Source: Brachionus koreanus (taxonomy: Eukaryota > Rotifera > Eurotatoria > Ploima > Brachionidae). Taken from it: a DNA stretch of 64,000 nt. The translations under genes were made by a program, and so were the position numbers. Positions within the stretch are counted from its first letter, which is position 1; every line of letters starts with the position of its first letter. The DNA lies in NCBI GenBank assembly GCA_016987375.1, contig PJRA01000353.1:251153-315152 (forward strand), written 5' to 3'. This document shows positions 1 to 11,076 of this stretch, piece after piece. The notes under the pieces were generated by a model, which searched no databases, was not told the origin of the DNA, and worked only from the letters and a program-made list of their open reading frames with translations.

Positions 1-1995
1 ATGAGATCTTGAATATCATTAAATAGATTGAATTGAGTTTTGTTCTTGTATTAATAATATTTTAAAATTTGAGAGGTTTTTAAAACCTTGGTCGATGTCG
101 GTTTTACAACCTCTTGTTTCTGAGTCAAATGAATAAAAAAGAATTTTAAATTTCGTTGAGATCAAAAGGTATTTAAAAAAATGTCAGTAAAATCATTAAA
201 ATGGTCTTATTTTCTTAAAAATTCAAATTTAATGTATAAGTGTAGTTTAGTTTAGGTTTTAGTTTAACTAATATTAATTTATAAGCCAGAAATATTAAAT
301 CTTTATAACTTCTATAAATAAGGAAATTCAAAATTACATGTCAATTTTTATTCAATTTGATGAATTGAGTATAAAATTAGTTGTCAGTTAAAAAAAATGT
401 TATTCTTTTATCTTTTTATTGAAGAATGAGAAAATTTATCTTTATTTAAAAAAGGGTGAAACCAATATAAAAGAAGGTTCTGTTTTATTTCAATTAAGTT
501 TATTTCTAGCTTTTTTAGTTAATAATAATATTATTTTTTTGGGCAAAATATTGAGAGTTAATTTTTTTTATTAAAAACTATTAATTTAAATAAAATTTTT
601 ATTTTATTTTTAAATTTTTTATTTCAAAAACTAAAAGCTACTCCGAAAAAAATTCCTCTTATTTTAATCTCAAGAGTTTTAAGCTTAGGAAATAAACTAA
701 AAAAGATTTCATTTATTTAAAAAAGATTTTTATTGACAAAAGGAAGATTTTTTTTACCGAAAAAACGAAAAAACTAAATATTGTAAATTTTAATTTGCTA
801 ATTTAATTAGCTATTATTTACAATTAATTTAAGAATAAATTTTAAAAAAGCTTTGCTTTCTGAAAAATTTTATTAAAATTATTCAAAATTTATAAAAGAT
901 TTGGAAAAAAATTTCATTAAAAATATACATTAATTTAAAATCGTTTTATTTAAGATAAACTTTTTGAAAATAAATTTTTACAAGAATAGAGTTATAATTA
1001 AAATACTTGCATTTGAAAATGAGTGTTTGTTATTTTTAATCTATTTTTAAATTTAAGTTCTTAAATAGGCAACTCTTGCAAACAACACCTTTGTAAAAAG
1101 AAAAAAATTAATCCCTTACATGCTAGAAAAAAATAATCATGTTCAATTTTCTAATGAATAAAAAATTCTACACCTAAAAAGCACTCATTACTCTAGATAA
1201 AAAAAAAAACTGGTAATGTTATTGAAGAGAAGATTAGAACCTAAAAGAAATTTAGTTTTTAATATTTAAAAGTGAGATTACGTAAAAAAATTGAAAAACA
1301 ACTTTTTATCAAGTCAATTTGTAAATTAAAAAAAACTTTTTTTATTCTTTTTAAAAATTTATCAATGAAAATTTTTTAACAAATATTGATTTTTATCAAG
1401 ATGAATAATAAAATAGAATAATGCATAATTTTTTTTATTTAAAATAAATTTTAATAATAATGATTAATAATAATTTGAATCATTTCTTTTTTTACTTTTC
1501 AGTAAACATAAAAAACTTGCTTTAGAATTAGTTATTAATAAATTTTCTAAATGAGTGATATATGAGACAAAAATTTAATTGAATTAAATTTTTTCACATC
1601 ATATTTTACGCCATTGAACCTTTTCAAATTAACAAAATTAAAAAAAAAAACATCTTTTTTGTTCTAAAGAATTCATCTATTTTTTTGAAAATTATTATTC
1701 ATTTGATGAATATTCAGTAATGATTTTCTAAAGAATTTAGAGGAAAAAATTAAACAAGCATCCTGATTTTATAAGCTTGGTTGTTATTTAAGAGACTTGT
1801 CATAGATCACGTTTTAACGTCTTTATTTTTTTTAAAAATTTATGTAATAATTTCCATTTTAATTAATAATTGTGTAGCTGTTATATAAAAATACATTCAT
1901 TTGATATTAATCAAAAGTATGAGTTTTTAAATTTCGAAACTAAAACCTTCCGAGAATATAAAAAGGGAGCAATTTAACCATTTATTCGAAAAAAA
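1..1995. other. Intergenic AT-rich DNA upstream of CD36-A
   Basis: I see no open frame, RNA gene or transposon end that I can support here. The sequence is dominated by A and T runs. The last part presumably holds the promoter of the + strand CD36-A gene, but I recognise no promoter element. Confidence 0.5.
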
Positions 1996-3787
1996 ATGTT
2001 ACCAGCCTTCAGTTTTGTTAGGTGTAGTATTGTTTTAATAATTATATTGGGTGTTTTTTTACTAATATCTGCAATTGGATCTTATTTATTTTCTCAATCG
2101 CTTATGAACAAAAAAATACATGAAGTTAGTATATTAATCTATTTATTTTTAAAAAGAAAATTTATATTTTTTCCAAATTTAAACTAGAATGTTAAACTAA
2201 CAAACGAATCTAAAGCTTTTAAGTTTTGGCTTAATCCCCCTGCATCTATTTATCGAAAATATTTTTTTTTTGATATTGTCAATTCAGAACAATTTCTTAA
2301 TGGTGCCAAACCAAAATTGGTTCAAAGGGGACCTTACACTTATAAAGAAAAATGGGAAAAAGGGAATGTTAATTTTATTGACGAAGAACATATTGAATAT
2401 GCTCCTATATCGACCTTATACTTTGAACCTTCTATGTCTGTTGGAAATGAATCAGATTTGATATCTTTTCTCAACATTCCAGCTGCAGTAAATAAAGCAT
2501 GAAATTCTTAGATAAAAATCTAAAATCATTTCTTTCTATTTTTAGTCTATGATTGACCAAATAATATCGGGAAAGTTTGATTTCTTTGGAGCTTCATTTG
2601 CAAACACTATTTTGAATCATTTAGAGACAAAGCTAGTGATAAAAAGAACAATTAAAGAATTAATATCAGGATATGATGACCCTTTGATGGATTTAGCGTC
2701 AGATTATATGCCAGATATAATCAAAGGTGAAAAATTCAACTTAATGAATGGAAAAAATGGAACACAGTGGCAAAAATTTATTATAAATTCTGGAGTTTAT
2801 GACCCATTAAATGTGGGAAAAATCGTTAGTTGGAATGGATTAAAGTAGATTTTTCTAGTGTGATTATAATACGAAAAAATTATAAAAATTCTTTTAAATT
2901 TAAAGAAAATTAAATTATTGGAACAGCGAAAAAGCTAATCAAATCTCAGGTACTGATGGCACATTTTATCCACCTTATTTGAATCGGAGTAGTATAATTG
3001 AATCGTACAGTCCAGAAATGTGTCGATCTTATGGTCTTCAATACTTGCGGGATAACCAAATAAATGGAGTTAAGACTTATGATTTTCATTTTCCTTCAGA
3101 TTTGTTTTCAGCATCAAAACTTGAACAAGAAGGCTTTTGTGATGGAAAATGCTTGGGTAATGGAGTATTGAACATAAGCAATTGCTATGGTGGAGTATCT
3201 GGATTCATCTCACAGCCTCATTTTCTAAATGCAGATGAAAAATTTATTCAATCAATAAACGGACTAGAGCCAAATAAAGAGATCCATGATTTTTTGATAC
3301 ATTTTGAACCTGTAATTAAAAAGATATTTATTTCTGAAATCAATTTTTTTATTTAAAATACATTTTATTTAACAAGACAACTGGAGTTCCTGTAGCCGGA
3401 AATGTACGACTTCAAATAAATTTTTACTTAGAACCAAATCAAGATATAGAGTGAGAAAGAAAATTTTTAAAATTGAATAAACTTTAATTTTTAAATTTTA
3501 TTTTAAGTTTGCTTAAAAATATTCAGCCAGTTTTGTTACCAGTTATATGGTTCGACGAAGAAATTAAGCTCGATTCGCAAACAACTGAAGAACTTTCAAA
3601 AGTTGCTTTTTATGTCAGACTTGTGACGATAATTCCCGTTTCAATGGTCTCAACTGGAATTCTTTTAATTTTAGTATCGAGTTTTTTCTTGCTCAGAAAT
3701 TCTAGAAACCAACTAAATAATAAAAATGCCAAGAAAAAAATTTATCTAGCAGAAGAAGCAAGATTGTTTACCAATGAACAAAATTGA
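1996..3787 (+). CDS. CD36/SCARB family scavenger receptor (copy A)
   Basis: Six exons join in frame: 1996-2124, 2188-2487, 2546-2844, 2906-3311, 3377-3450 and 3508-3787, giving 495 residues, normal for CD36/SCARB/LIMP-2. An N-terminal membrane segment lies at about residues 12-33 and a C-terminal one at about 441-465, with the large extracellular or lumenal domain between, the classic two-pass hairpin topology. Family motifs include RGPYTY in exon 2, SGYDDPLM in exon 3, GTDGTFYPP, the cysteine-rich MCRS...FCDGKC...CYGG region, ISQPHFLNA, and PVIWFDEE just before the last membrane segment. Known relatives bind lipoproteins, fatty acids, oxidised lipids or microbial ligands; the ligand here cannot be read from sequence. 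The start is the only ATG before the first membrane segment. It has the same intron pattern as copy E and nearly the same sequence from exon 4 onward. Confidence 0.9.
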
Positions 3788-3945
3788 TTTTTAAAGAGTC
3801 TCATTTTTTTTTATGTAAATAATTTAATATTTCTTGTTTAATTTTAAAAATAAATTATTGTTTGTTTATAGTACTTTTTATTAATTAAAATGAAACGAAT
3901 AGCTAATTATAGTTCGAAAAATAAGAACTAATTAAAATATTTTAG

Positions 3946-3987
3946 GCAAAGCTTGGTTTCGATGATATGTATGAAAAGCATAATAAG
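3946..3987 (+). other. Isolated exon-like island, 42 nt
   Basis: A good acceptor (TTTTAG) precedes 42 open bases encoding AKLGFDDMYEKHNK, followed by a GTATTA donor. I find no companion exons. It could be an alternative exon of CD36-A, a relic of a lost gene, or chance. Confidence 0.25.
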
Positions 3988-4579
3988 GTATTAATTCACT
4001 TTATTTTTTTTGTATTTGTTTTAAAGAAAATTTTTAAGCATTTATTTTTATTCAAATTTCTTATTTTTTTATAAAATAATTTAATTTTTCAAAACATTAT
4101 AAATTAATTCAAATAAGTCACTTAAACAGCTTTTTTTGAGTTCAATTAAACAATCAAAAAATTAAAAAGAAATTGAAAATTTTGAATTATTTATGAAGCC
4201 TTAAGGAAATTTTCCTTAATTAATTGACTACCTATTTAAAATAAAATTTATTAATTTTATGAACGCTAATTTCTTTGAAAATAGTTTCAAAAGGTATTAT
4301 AACATGTTTAAATGCTAAAGAAGAAAAAAACAAAAATCACTTTGGGCAAAAAAATAAATATACTTGAAAAATTCTTAAAAAATGCTTGAACTTTAATAAT
4401 TTTTAATTTATAAAGATTTAAGTTTAAAAGAAATTTTGGTCAAACTATCTTTTGAAAAAACTTGATTTGTTATTTAAAGTGGTTTTGTGAAATTTGGTAC
4501 AAAATAAACAAAAAAAATAAAAAAAAATGCTAAAAAATCTAAAAAATTTTTTTCTGAAGGCTTATAATTAGTTCTGTAA

Positions 4580-4652
4580 NNNNNNNNNNNNNNNNNNNNN
4601 NNNNNNNNNNNNNNNNNNNNNNNNNNNNNNNNNNNNNNNNNNNNNNNNNNNN
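4580..4652. other. Assembly gap (73 N)
   Basis: A run of N. The 10-base arms AGTTCTGTAA (4570-4579) and its reverse complement (4696-4705) flank it, so the missing sequence may be a small inverted-repeat element. Confidence 0.9.
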
Positions 4653-5602
4653 ATTTTTCTAATAGTGCAACTTTGAATGCTGCACCAAGCTGCATTTACA
4701 GAACTTGCTTTTGACTTTAGAGAGAAAAGTTAATATTAAGTTAATTTTTAACATTTGTTCTGTTCAATTGTAAATTTCGCAAAACCTCTTTTTTAAAAAT
4801 TGTAATAAAATTTTATAAGATAGTTTTTAAAAAATGAAGCATTTAGTTTTTAATTCTCTAAAAAATTTATTTAATTTTCAGAAAAAATGTTTAATTTATC
4901 TTCATAACTAAATTTGAATTTTTTATTTAAAAATCATTCATACATTTCTTCTTGGGTTTCTTTGGAAACAATAAAAAATATTTTTTGAATTATCCATTTT
5001 ATACTGCACCATATATGGAGCAGAGGAGAAACTCTATAAATGATTCTTTATTATTTATTTATATAAAAAAAATACTCAAATTCGGCCTTTATCTCAAAAC
5101 AGAAAAACAATGTCTTAAAAATTCGATTTATAAATAAAAACTTATAGTTTATGCTGTATCTGTCTGTGTTGATTATTTAGCTATGAATTATATTTAAAAA
5201 TATGCTCGACTAGGTTTATTGAAATTTTGATTCTTAGTTTGAATATACAATTCGTGACTCTACTAAGTTGAAATTTTGATTTTATACACCATTGAATTAT
5301 TAACAACTAAAAAGATTACCTGACAGAAGATAAACTTTAAAAAAATCATTTTTTAGAAAATTTTTTATTATTTAAAAATTTTTTATTACACATATTTTAT
5401 TTGATAGTTATTGCTTTATTAACTAAATACATTAAACAGTAAATAAAATACTAAAATAATTACAAAAAAATTCAAATCAAATGCTTAATTTTTAGATATT
5501 TAGACTATTTTCATGTTTAAATCTAATCCGTTCGGTTAATGAAGATTGATTTTCTAGAACTTTTTTCTTCTAAATAGAATTCAAATTTAAAATTTAATTT
5601 AA

Positions 5603-8278
5603 TCATTTTATCAGTTTTACCTTTGTATCTTTTTTTTTTATTCGATTTAATGTTTTTGTTTTTGGTATTAACAAAATCAAAACAAATGATAAGCCAACAA
5701 AAAATAACACAAGTGGCAAATAATTAATCACTTTGAAAGCAAGCCTTAGATAATTTAATTTATCATTTATCTTCTTGTCGAGGCAAATTTTCTTAAATGT
5801 AAAAAAATTAATGGTTTTAAAATTTTTTTAAATCTTATCTTAGAAAAGATTTTTCAAGAACTTTCAAGAGATACTTTATAACTTGAATTACAAAAAGACT
5901 TTCAATTCATTTATTTTCGTTTTTAATAAAAAAAAAAAACTACTTACTTCATCAAACCAAAAAAATGGAAAGAGCACTGGATTAATGTTTTTTACAATGC
6001 TAAAAATGAATGAATATATATAAATATCAAAAAAAAATTCCTACTCAATATTTTTATTTCTATGCAAAAAAATATTTATTTGTAGGCGAACATTTCCTTC
6101 AATTGGCACACCAGATAGCTTTTGAAAAAAATTTAAAAAAAATTAGATTCAATTATTAACTTTACTGGTTCATAATGAAAAATGAAATCATGTTTATCTT
6201 TATCAGGCTTTAAGCCAACTATTGATTTAACAAATTTTTCTTCAGCATTCAAAAAGTGTGGCTGAGATAAAAAACTTGAAATTCCTTCAATAATCTTTAA
6301 AATGAAAAACAAAAAAATTCTTAAAAATACCCGAGGGGACAAAAACAGGCAAAAAACACTGTTTAAACGCTGTTTAAACGTGAGCGTTTAAACGAAATAA
6401 AAACAGACCATAAACGGGGGTAAAACAGCCAGAAAAAAAAAATTTATTATTTTTGTCTAAAAAAAAGAATAAAGACAAGAATTTAGACAAATTTAGTCAT
6501 AAATAGTTAAATTAAAATAAAATCTTACATAAAAAAATTCAACATATTTTTCAAAAATATTGTAAAGTAGTGTGTCTTTTATGCGTTTTTAGGTGTTTAA
6601 ATAGTGTTTATGAGTGTTTGAGGTGTTTTTTTACAGTTTTTATTATTAAGAAATATTTTAATTATTATTTTAAAATTAATATTAAATATTAAAACAAATA
6701 ATTTGATTATTTAAAATCATTCCTGAATAATAAACATGCTTAATTTGTTTTTGAAGTCCTAAAAACGGGATAAAAACAGGCTTAAAATGTATTTGGCGCG
6801 TCAAAAAAGGCTTAAAAACTTTCTAAATGAAATATTTTGTTTTGTTTATAAAGTGTTTTTCGCTCGTTTTTTTGGCCCAAAAACGCTCACGTTTCAAACG
6901 CAAAAAAACAAAGCGAAAACGCCCAAAAAACAGCTACCAAACGCCGTTTAAACAGCGTTTAAACAGTGTTTTTTGCTTGTTTTTGTCCCCTTGGGTAAAA
7001 ATTACCGTCTTTACATCTACTTAAATTGAATACCCCATTTCCGTGACACTCTTTTTCAATAAATCCTTCTTTTTTCATATTAGAACAAGAAAATATATCT
7101 TGAGGTAAATGAAAATCATAAGTTGGCTTTCCATCAATTAAATTGTCTTTTAAATATATCATTGAGTATGATCTAAAAAATTTTTAGAAGATTAATTTAG
7201 CCTCATTCAATTAGAAAAAAAATTTACCTGCACATTTCTGGGTTAAATATATAAATATTTTGATCACGCTTCATATTTGGTGGATTGAAGCTTCCGTCAG
7301 TTCCTTTTATTTCGTTTGCTCGCTCACTATTCCAATATTCAAGTTTGCTAATTTTCAAATTAATTGTTAGAATAAAATATTGAATAAACAATTTGTTTAT
7401 ACTTTTTATCATTCCAAGAAATAACTTTTGCTATATTATTTGGATTACTTGCTCCAGTATCGACAAATATTGTTGGTCGAACTGTACCATTCTTTAAAAA
7501 AAAAGAACATTTCACCAATTTGCCAAAATATATTTCCAAAATTAGATAGTTTTACATTTAAAAAAATACCGAATTTTTCATCTGGAACTTTTTCAGGTAA
7601 AGCTACTCTAGCCAAATGCATCAATGGATCGTAATAGCCCGAAATGATATCTTTTATTGATAAAGTTACAAAAAGATTCGTTTCAAAATGGTCAAATAGA
7701 AAATCAATTGGCAAAAATTGATTCATTCTTAAGCTCTTTTCAACAAATCCCTTAAACAAATTAATAGAATAAAACTCCATGAGATTTATTTTATTTACTG
7801 CAAATGGCACATTCAGTACTGTAAGAATATCAGACTCGTTTCCTATTGATAAAGATGGCTCAAAATAAAGGCTATAGATTGGATTGTATTTTAATTTGTT
7901 TTTTCCAATGAACTCAATGTTGCGTTTTTCTATAATATCCCGATAAACATATGGTCCACGTTCTATAAGCACTGGTTTGGCACCATTAATAACTTCATTT
8001 GGATTTTGTACATGGAAAAAATAAAATTTTCTATAAAAGCGAATTGGTGGACTAGACCAAATTTCTAATCTACTTGTGTTTGGTCTAAGTATTTGATACT
8101 AAAATGCGAAATTATGGAAAAAAACTTAATAAAAATTTGACAAAGTTCGAACCTGTTGGTAATTTTCAATTAAAAAAACTTCGCCATAAAAAAATATAAT
8201 TACAGATGTAAAAATAAACAATCCACTTGTTAGTAGAGTAATATTTTTTATCAATTTGGAACTGAAAGACAGCATCAT
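5603..8278 (-). CDS. CD36/SCARB family scavenger receptor (copy B)
   Basis: Ten exons on the minus strand join in one frame: 8278-8153, 8098-7799, 7750-7556, 7491-7403, 7347-7228, 7172-7006, 6284-6166, 6118-6045, 5999-5948 and 5791-5603, giving 476 residues. The order is an N-terminal membrane segment (exon 1), ectodomain with RGPYVYRD, SGYYDPLM, GTDGSFNPP, PEMCR, the CHGNGVFNLSRC cysteine region, LSQPHFLNA and FFWFDE, then a C-terminal membrane segment at about 433-455. These are the CD36/LIMP-2 hallmarks. Two adjacent in-frame ATG codons begin the gene; I took the first. Intron 6 (7005-6285) is 721 bp because a transposon-like inverted-repeat element of 666 bp lies in it; without the element and one copy of its TA duplication about 53 bp remain, the usual size here. 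It is the most diverged copy of the cluster. Confidence 0.88.
6330..6995. mobile_element. Terminal-inverted-repeat element (MITE-like) in CD36-B intron 6
   Basis: The two ends are inverted copies of about 50 bp beginning CCC(G/A)AGGGGACAAAAACA and rich in GTTTAAAC palindromes. A TA dinucleotide flanks both ends (6328-6329 and 6996-6997), the target duplication typical of the Tc1/mariner superfamily. No transposase frame is present in the 666 bp, so it would be non-autonomous. The splice donor of CD36-B lies only about 10 bp outside the right end. Confidence 0.85.
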
Positions 8279-9239
8279 TAAGAGTGATACTCAGAAAAAT
8301 AAAATTTAAAAAAATTTATGTCTTAATTTGATAAGATTTTTAAATAAAAAGAAAAAATTTAAGTCAGCTGACAGTTTAGACTAAAAAAATAAATGGGGTC
8401 ATAATATATGTTTTAAAAAACAGTAGTATTTTGATTTAGAAAACAAGCAAAAATTAAAATTTAAATTATTTTCAATAATGAATATAGACATTTTGATATA
8501 ATTTCTTATCTACAAATGTTACATTCATTTTATTCTTTAGTTTAATTTATCCAAATTTTTTTTATGAAATTTTATATAAAATAAAAGAAAATTTTCTAAA
8601 AAAAAACTAAATATTAAATTAAAAATTCATTTTAAACATATTAAAAGTACATTTTTTATAGTCAAAAAAAATAATATCCACATTTTATTCATTTTAATTA
8701 TCTTTTTAATAAAAATTGATAAATAGTTCGATCGATTATGCTGAACCAAAAGTTAAGACATGCCTTTGGACCATGCACAAAAGTAACATCCCACCCATGC
8801 TTTAACTTTGAGAGCATTCTCTAATAGCGTAATTACGCGTTTTGGTCCGCATCAAATACTGAAAGTCTTACTGAGTCATCAAGACTCGATTTTAAAGTAA
8901 AAAATAAAAAATAATTTTTTGATATTTTTATTTTTCTTAATCTTTGGTACTGCACCAAATGCATAATTCAAAAATGTTATTTTTTTTTTGAACAATATTA
9001 AAGCATGGGCGAGATGTACTTTGGTGCATCGTCTTAACATGTGGTGCAGCATAATCGAACGAGGGAATATGGTACTTATTTTATTTTCATAAAATATTTG
9101 ATAACAGAAAATATCAAATGATATGTGACAAGTTAATTTTCAGTACTGTATATGATAAAAAGATATGTGTTTTGGAATTTTTAAAAGATTGATTGAAGAA
9201 TTATAAAAATTAAAAAGTTTTTTGATAGATTCTAAGACA
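8279..9239. other. Intergenic region upstream of CD36-B
   Basis: AT-rich DNA that presumably holds the CD36-B promoter. The one recognisable item is the inverted-repeat element at 8732-9058. Confidence 0.5.
8732..9058. mobile_element. MITE-like element with long terminal inverted repeats
   Basis: Both ends begin TCGATTATGCTG(A/C)ACCA and remain recognisably inverted over about 60-75 bp, each arm ending near CCCATGCTTTAA. The interior is AT-rich without a coding frame. I could not fix a target duplication; TCGA is repeated at the left edge. Class not assignable from this alone. Confidence 0.75.
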
Positions 9240-9353
9240 AGTCAGTAGTTTTTGAGTGATGGGATTCGTCATCCATCATCTAACCAGCTAATATTTCATG
9301 TGGGAGTTCGGTATTTCATGATGCTAGTATCCTCTTTGGGAAGTTTTTTAAAA

Positions 9354-9375
9354 TATAATAATAATAATAATAATG
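9354..9375. repeat. (AAT)n microsatellite
   Basis: A short run of AAT triplets. It lies beyond the 3' side of the minus-strand LINE ORF1 relic and might be its tail, but similar runs occur elsewhere in the window. Confidence 0.7.
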
Positions 9376-9659
9376 ATAAGCTACAGCAGGATACCTGCGG
9401 AGCGAGACTAGCTTTAGTCTGGCTATGGTAGCTATAAGAAAAAAAAATAAATCCGAGTGAAAAAGTTATAATTAGTCCGAGTTGAATTTAGTTATCCAGG
9501 TCTATACATATACATATTAGCAGTTCATTTATTTCAAGTAAAATTTTTTTTTATTTTTTTTCTTTCTTTTTTCCACTTCTCTTTTCTTTTTCTCATATTT
9601 TTATTCAGATGTTAAATTTAATTTAGAATATCCGTAAGCCTTCTCGGTGGCTAACTTGC

Positions 9660-10386
9660 AGTATCAGGCCAGCATCCCAGCCCTAGCAACCGCGGACTCA
9701 TCAATGCTATGCCAGGTTCCTTAAGTAGATCCACTATCGCTAATTTGTCATCTTCTTCAATATCCAATTTGTTATCATTTTTGGATTATTCAATTCCACT
9801 TATTATAATATAGCTTGCCTTATTTTCTTTCGCTTTAGTTTCTCTCGATACTTCCTCAATAATAGCTATGTCGTAATTGCTGTTTTTGCCTTTGGACTTG
9901 AAAAGATCGCTTAGAAGAAATTTGTTGCTAATCGAAGATTGATTCCCTTTTTCTTGAATAGATGCGTTAGGTTCACTATCCATTGTTGTATTGTTTATTC
10001 GTATATCATCCAATCTGGTTGTCAGTTCGGATATTTTTTTCTGTAACTTCTGCATCTCACTCAATTTCCTTCTTCTCCAATTCATCTAGTCTCTTAAAAA
10101 ATTTATCAAGAAGCTGTTTATTTTTCATAATCTTGTTTGATAGATCTTCTATAACGCGATCTTGTGACTTGAAAATCCATTCGAGGTCCTCAAGCACTGT
10201 GATTCTGTTTTTCAACATTATAAATTCAGATATCTCAACATATCGAGGCTGTTCAGGACTTTGATCGGGACTAGTCTTAAATTTAGGCCTTTTAGAGGTC
10301 TCTGATATCATACAAACATGTTGTTGTCTTGTGTTTTGAGGGGTCCATTGCAAGGTAGACCCAGTGTTTATGAAGTTTTCTTCCAT
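9660..10386 (-). pseudogene. LINE ORF1-like relic (non-LTR retrotransposon)
   Basis: Two overlapping minus-strand frames (10386-10057 and 10085-9786) read as one protein broken by a frameshift; a stop then follows the IIISGIE motif and the frame continues to about 9660. The order is an N-terminal low-complexity part, a heptad-rich coiled-coil region, then a segment like the start of the RNA-binding domain of LINE ORF1 proteins (usually VIISGIPE or similar followed by an acidic stretch). No reverse transcriptase follows, so the copy is truncated. Assignment rests on this order and is moderately sure. Confidence 0.55.
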
Positions 10387-11076
10387 AATTTATGTTAATA
10401 TTTTTTTTCAAAATTTTTTATCTACTTTTTGATTTTTTATATATCTCCTTATAAAATTGAGTTTAAAGTAAATTATTAAACATTGTTTAAAATTATACTA
10501 ATAAAAAAAAAAAACTCCTTTATTTTTAGATTCTTTGTAAAATTTTTTTAGAAAATTTAAAAAAGCCCTCTCAAATTATTTTATAAACAAAAAAATTAAA
10601 AATGTTTTGAAATATTGCACAAAAAATCTAAATATATGAAAATCTAAAAATCTAAAATTATTTTTATTTTGCTTATTTGAAAGGTTAGCAAACAAGGAGA
10701 GCGAATACTAAATGTCTGACCTGAGAATGAGCTGGTTAGATCTGCTCTCGTCAAATACAAGCATTTTTAACTTTATGTAGTATAAACTGTTGGTTTTGAT
10801 GGTTGCGACCGAATAATTTAATTTAGGAAGCACTTTAAATTTTTTTTGATTCAGCATTACCTATTTTTGATCTCAAAATCAAAATTCAAAAAATAACTTT
10901 TCGAAAATTTCACTCTGAAATGAATGGCCATCATCCTAATTATTTTAATTTAGAAAAGAAAAATATTTTTTCGATCCGTTATCTTTGTAAATTGTTTATC
11001 TAAAAAATTTTAAAAAATTCTATTAAATTTAATCTTTTTATATTCAAAATAATAACAAAATAAAAATTAAAAAAAT
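10387..11076. other. Intergenic region
   Basis: AT-rich DNA between the LINE relic and the 3' end of CD36-C. I see no gene or repeat structure that I can name. Confidence 0.45.

Larger units (their letters stand above)
3788..5602. other. Intergenic region between convergent CD36-A and CD36-B
   Basis: Mostly AT-rich DNA between two convergent 3' ends. It contains an exon-like island at 3946-3987 and an assembly gap at 4580-4652 flanked by a short inverted repeat (both listed separately). I see no other supportable gene. Confidence 0.5.

Noticed and set aside
6827..7024. Small plus-strand ORF rich in Lys/Arg
   Set aside because: It lies inside the inverted-repeat element in CD36-B intron 6 and reflects its repeats.
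9983..10264. Plus-strand ORF of 93 codons
   Set aside because: It is the complement of the coiled-coil ORF1 relic; the minus strand has the recognisable protein.
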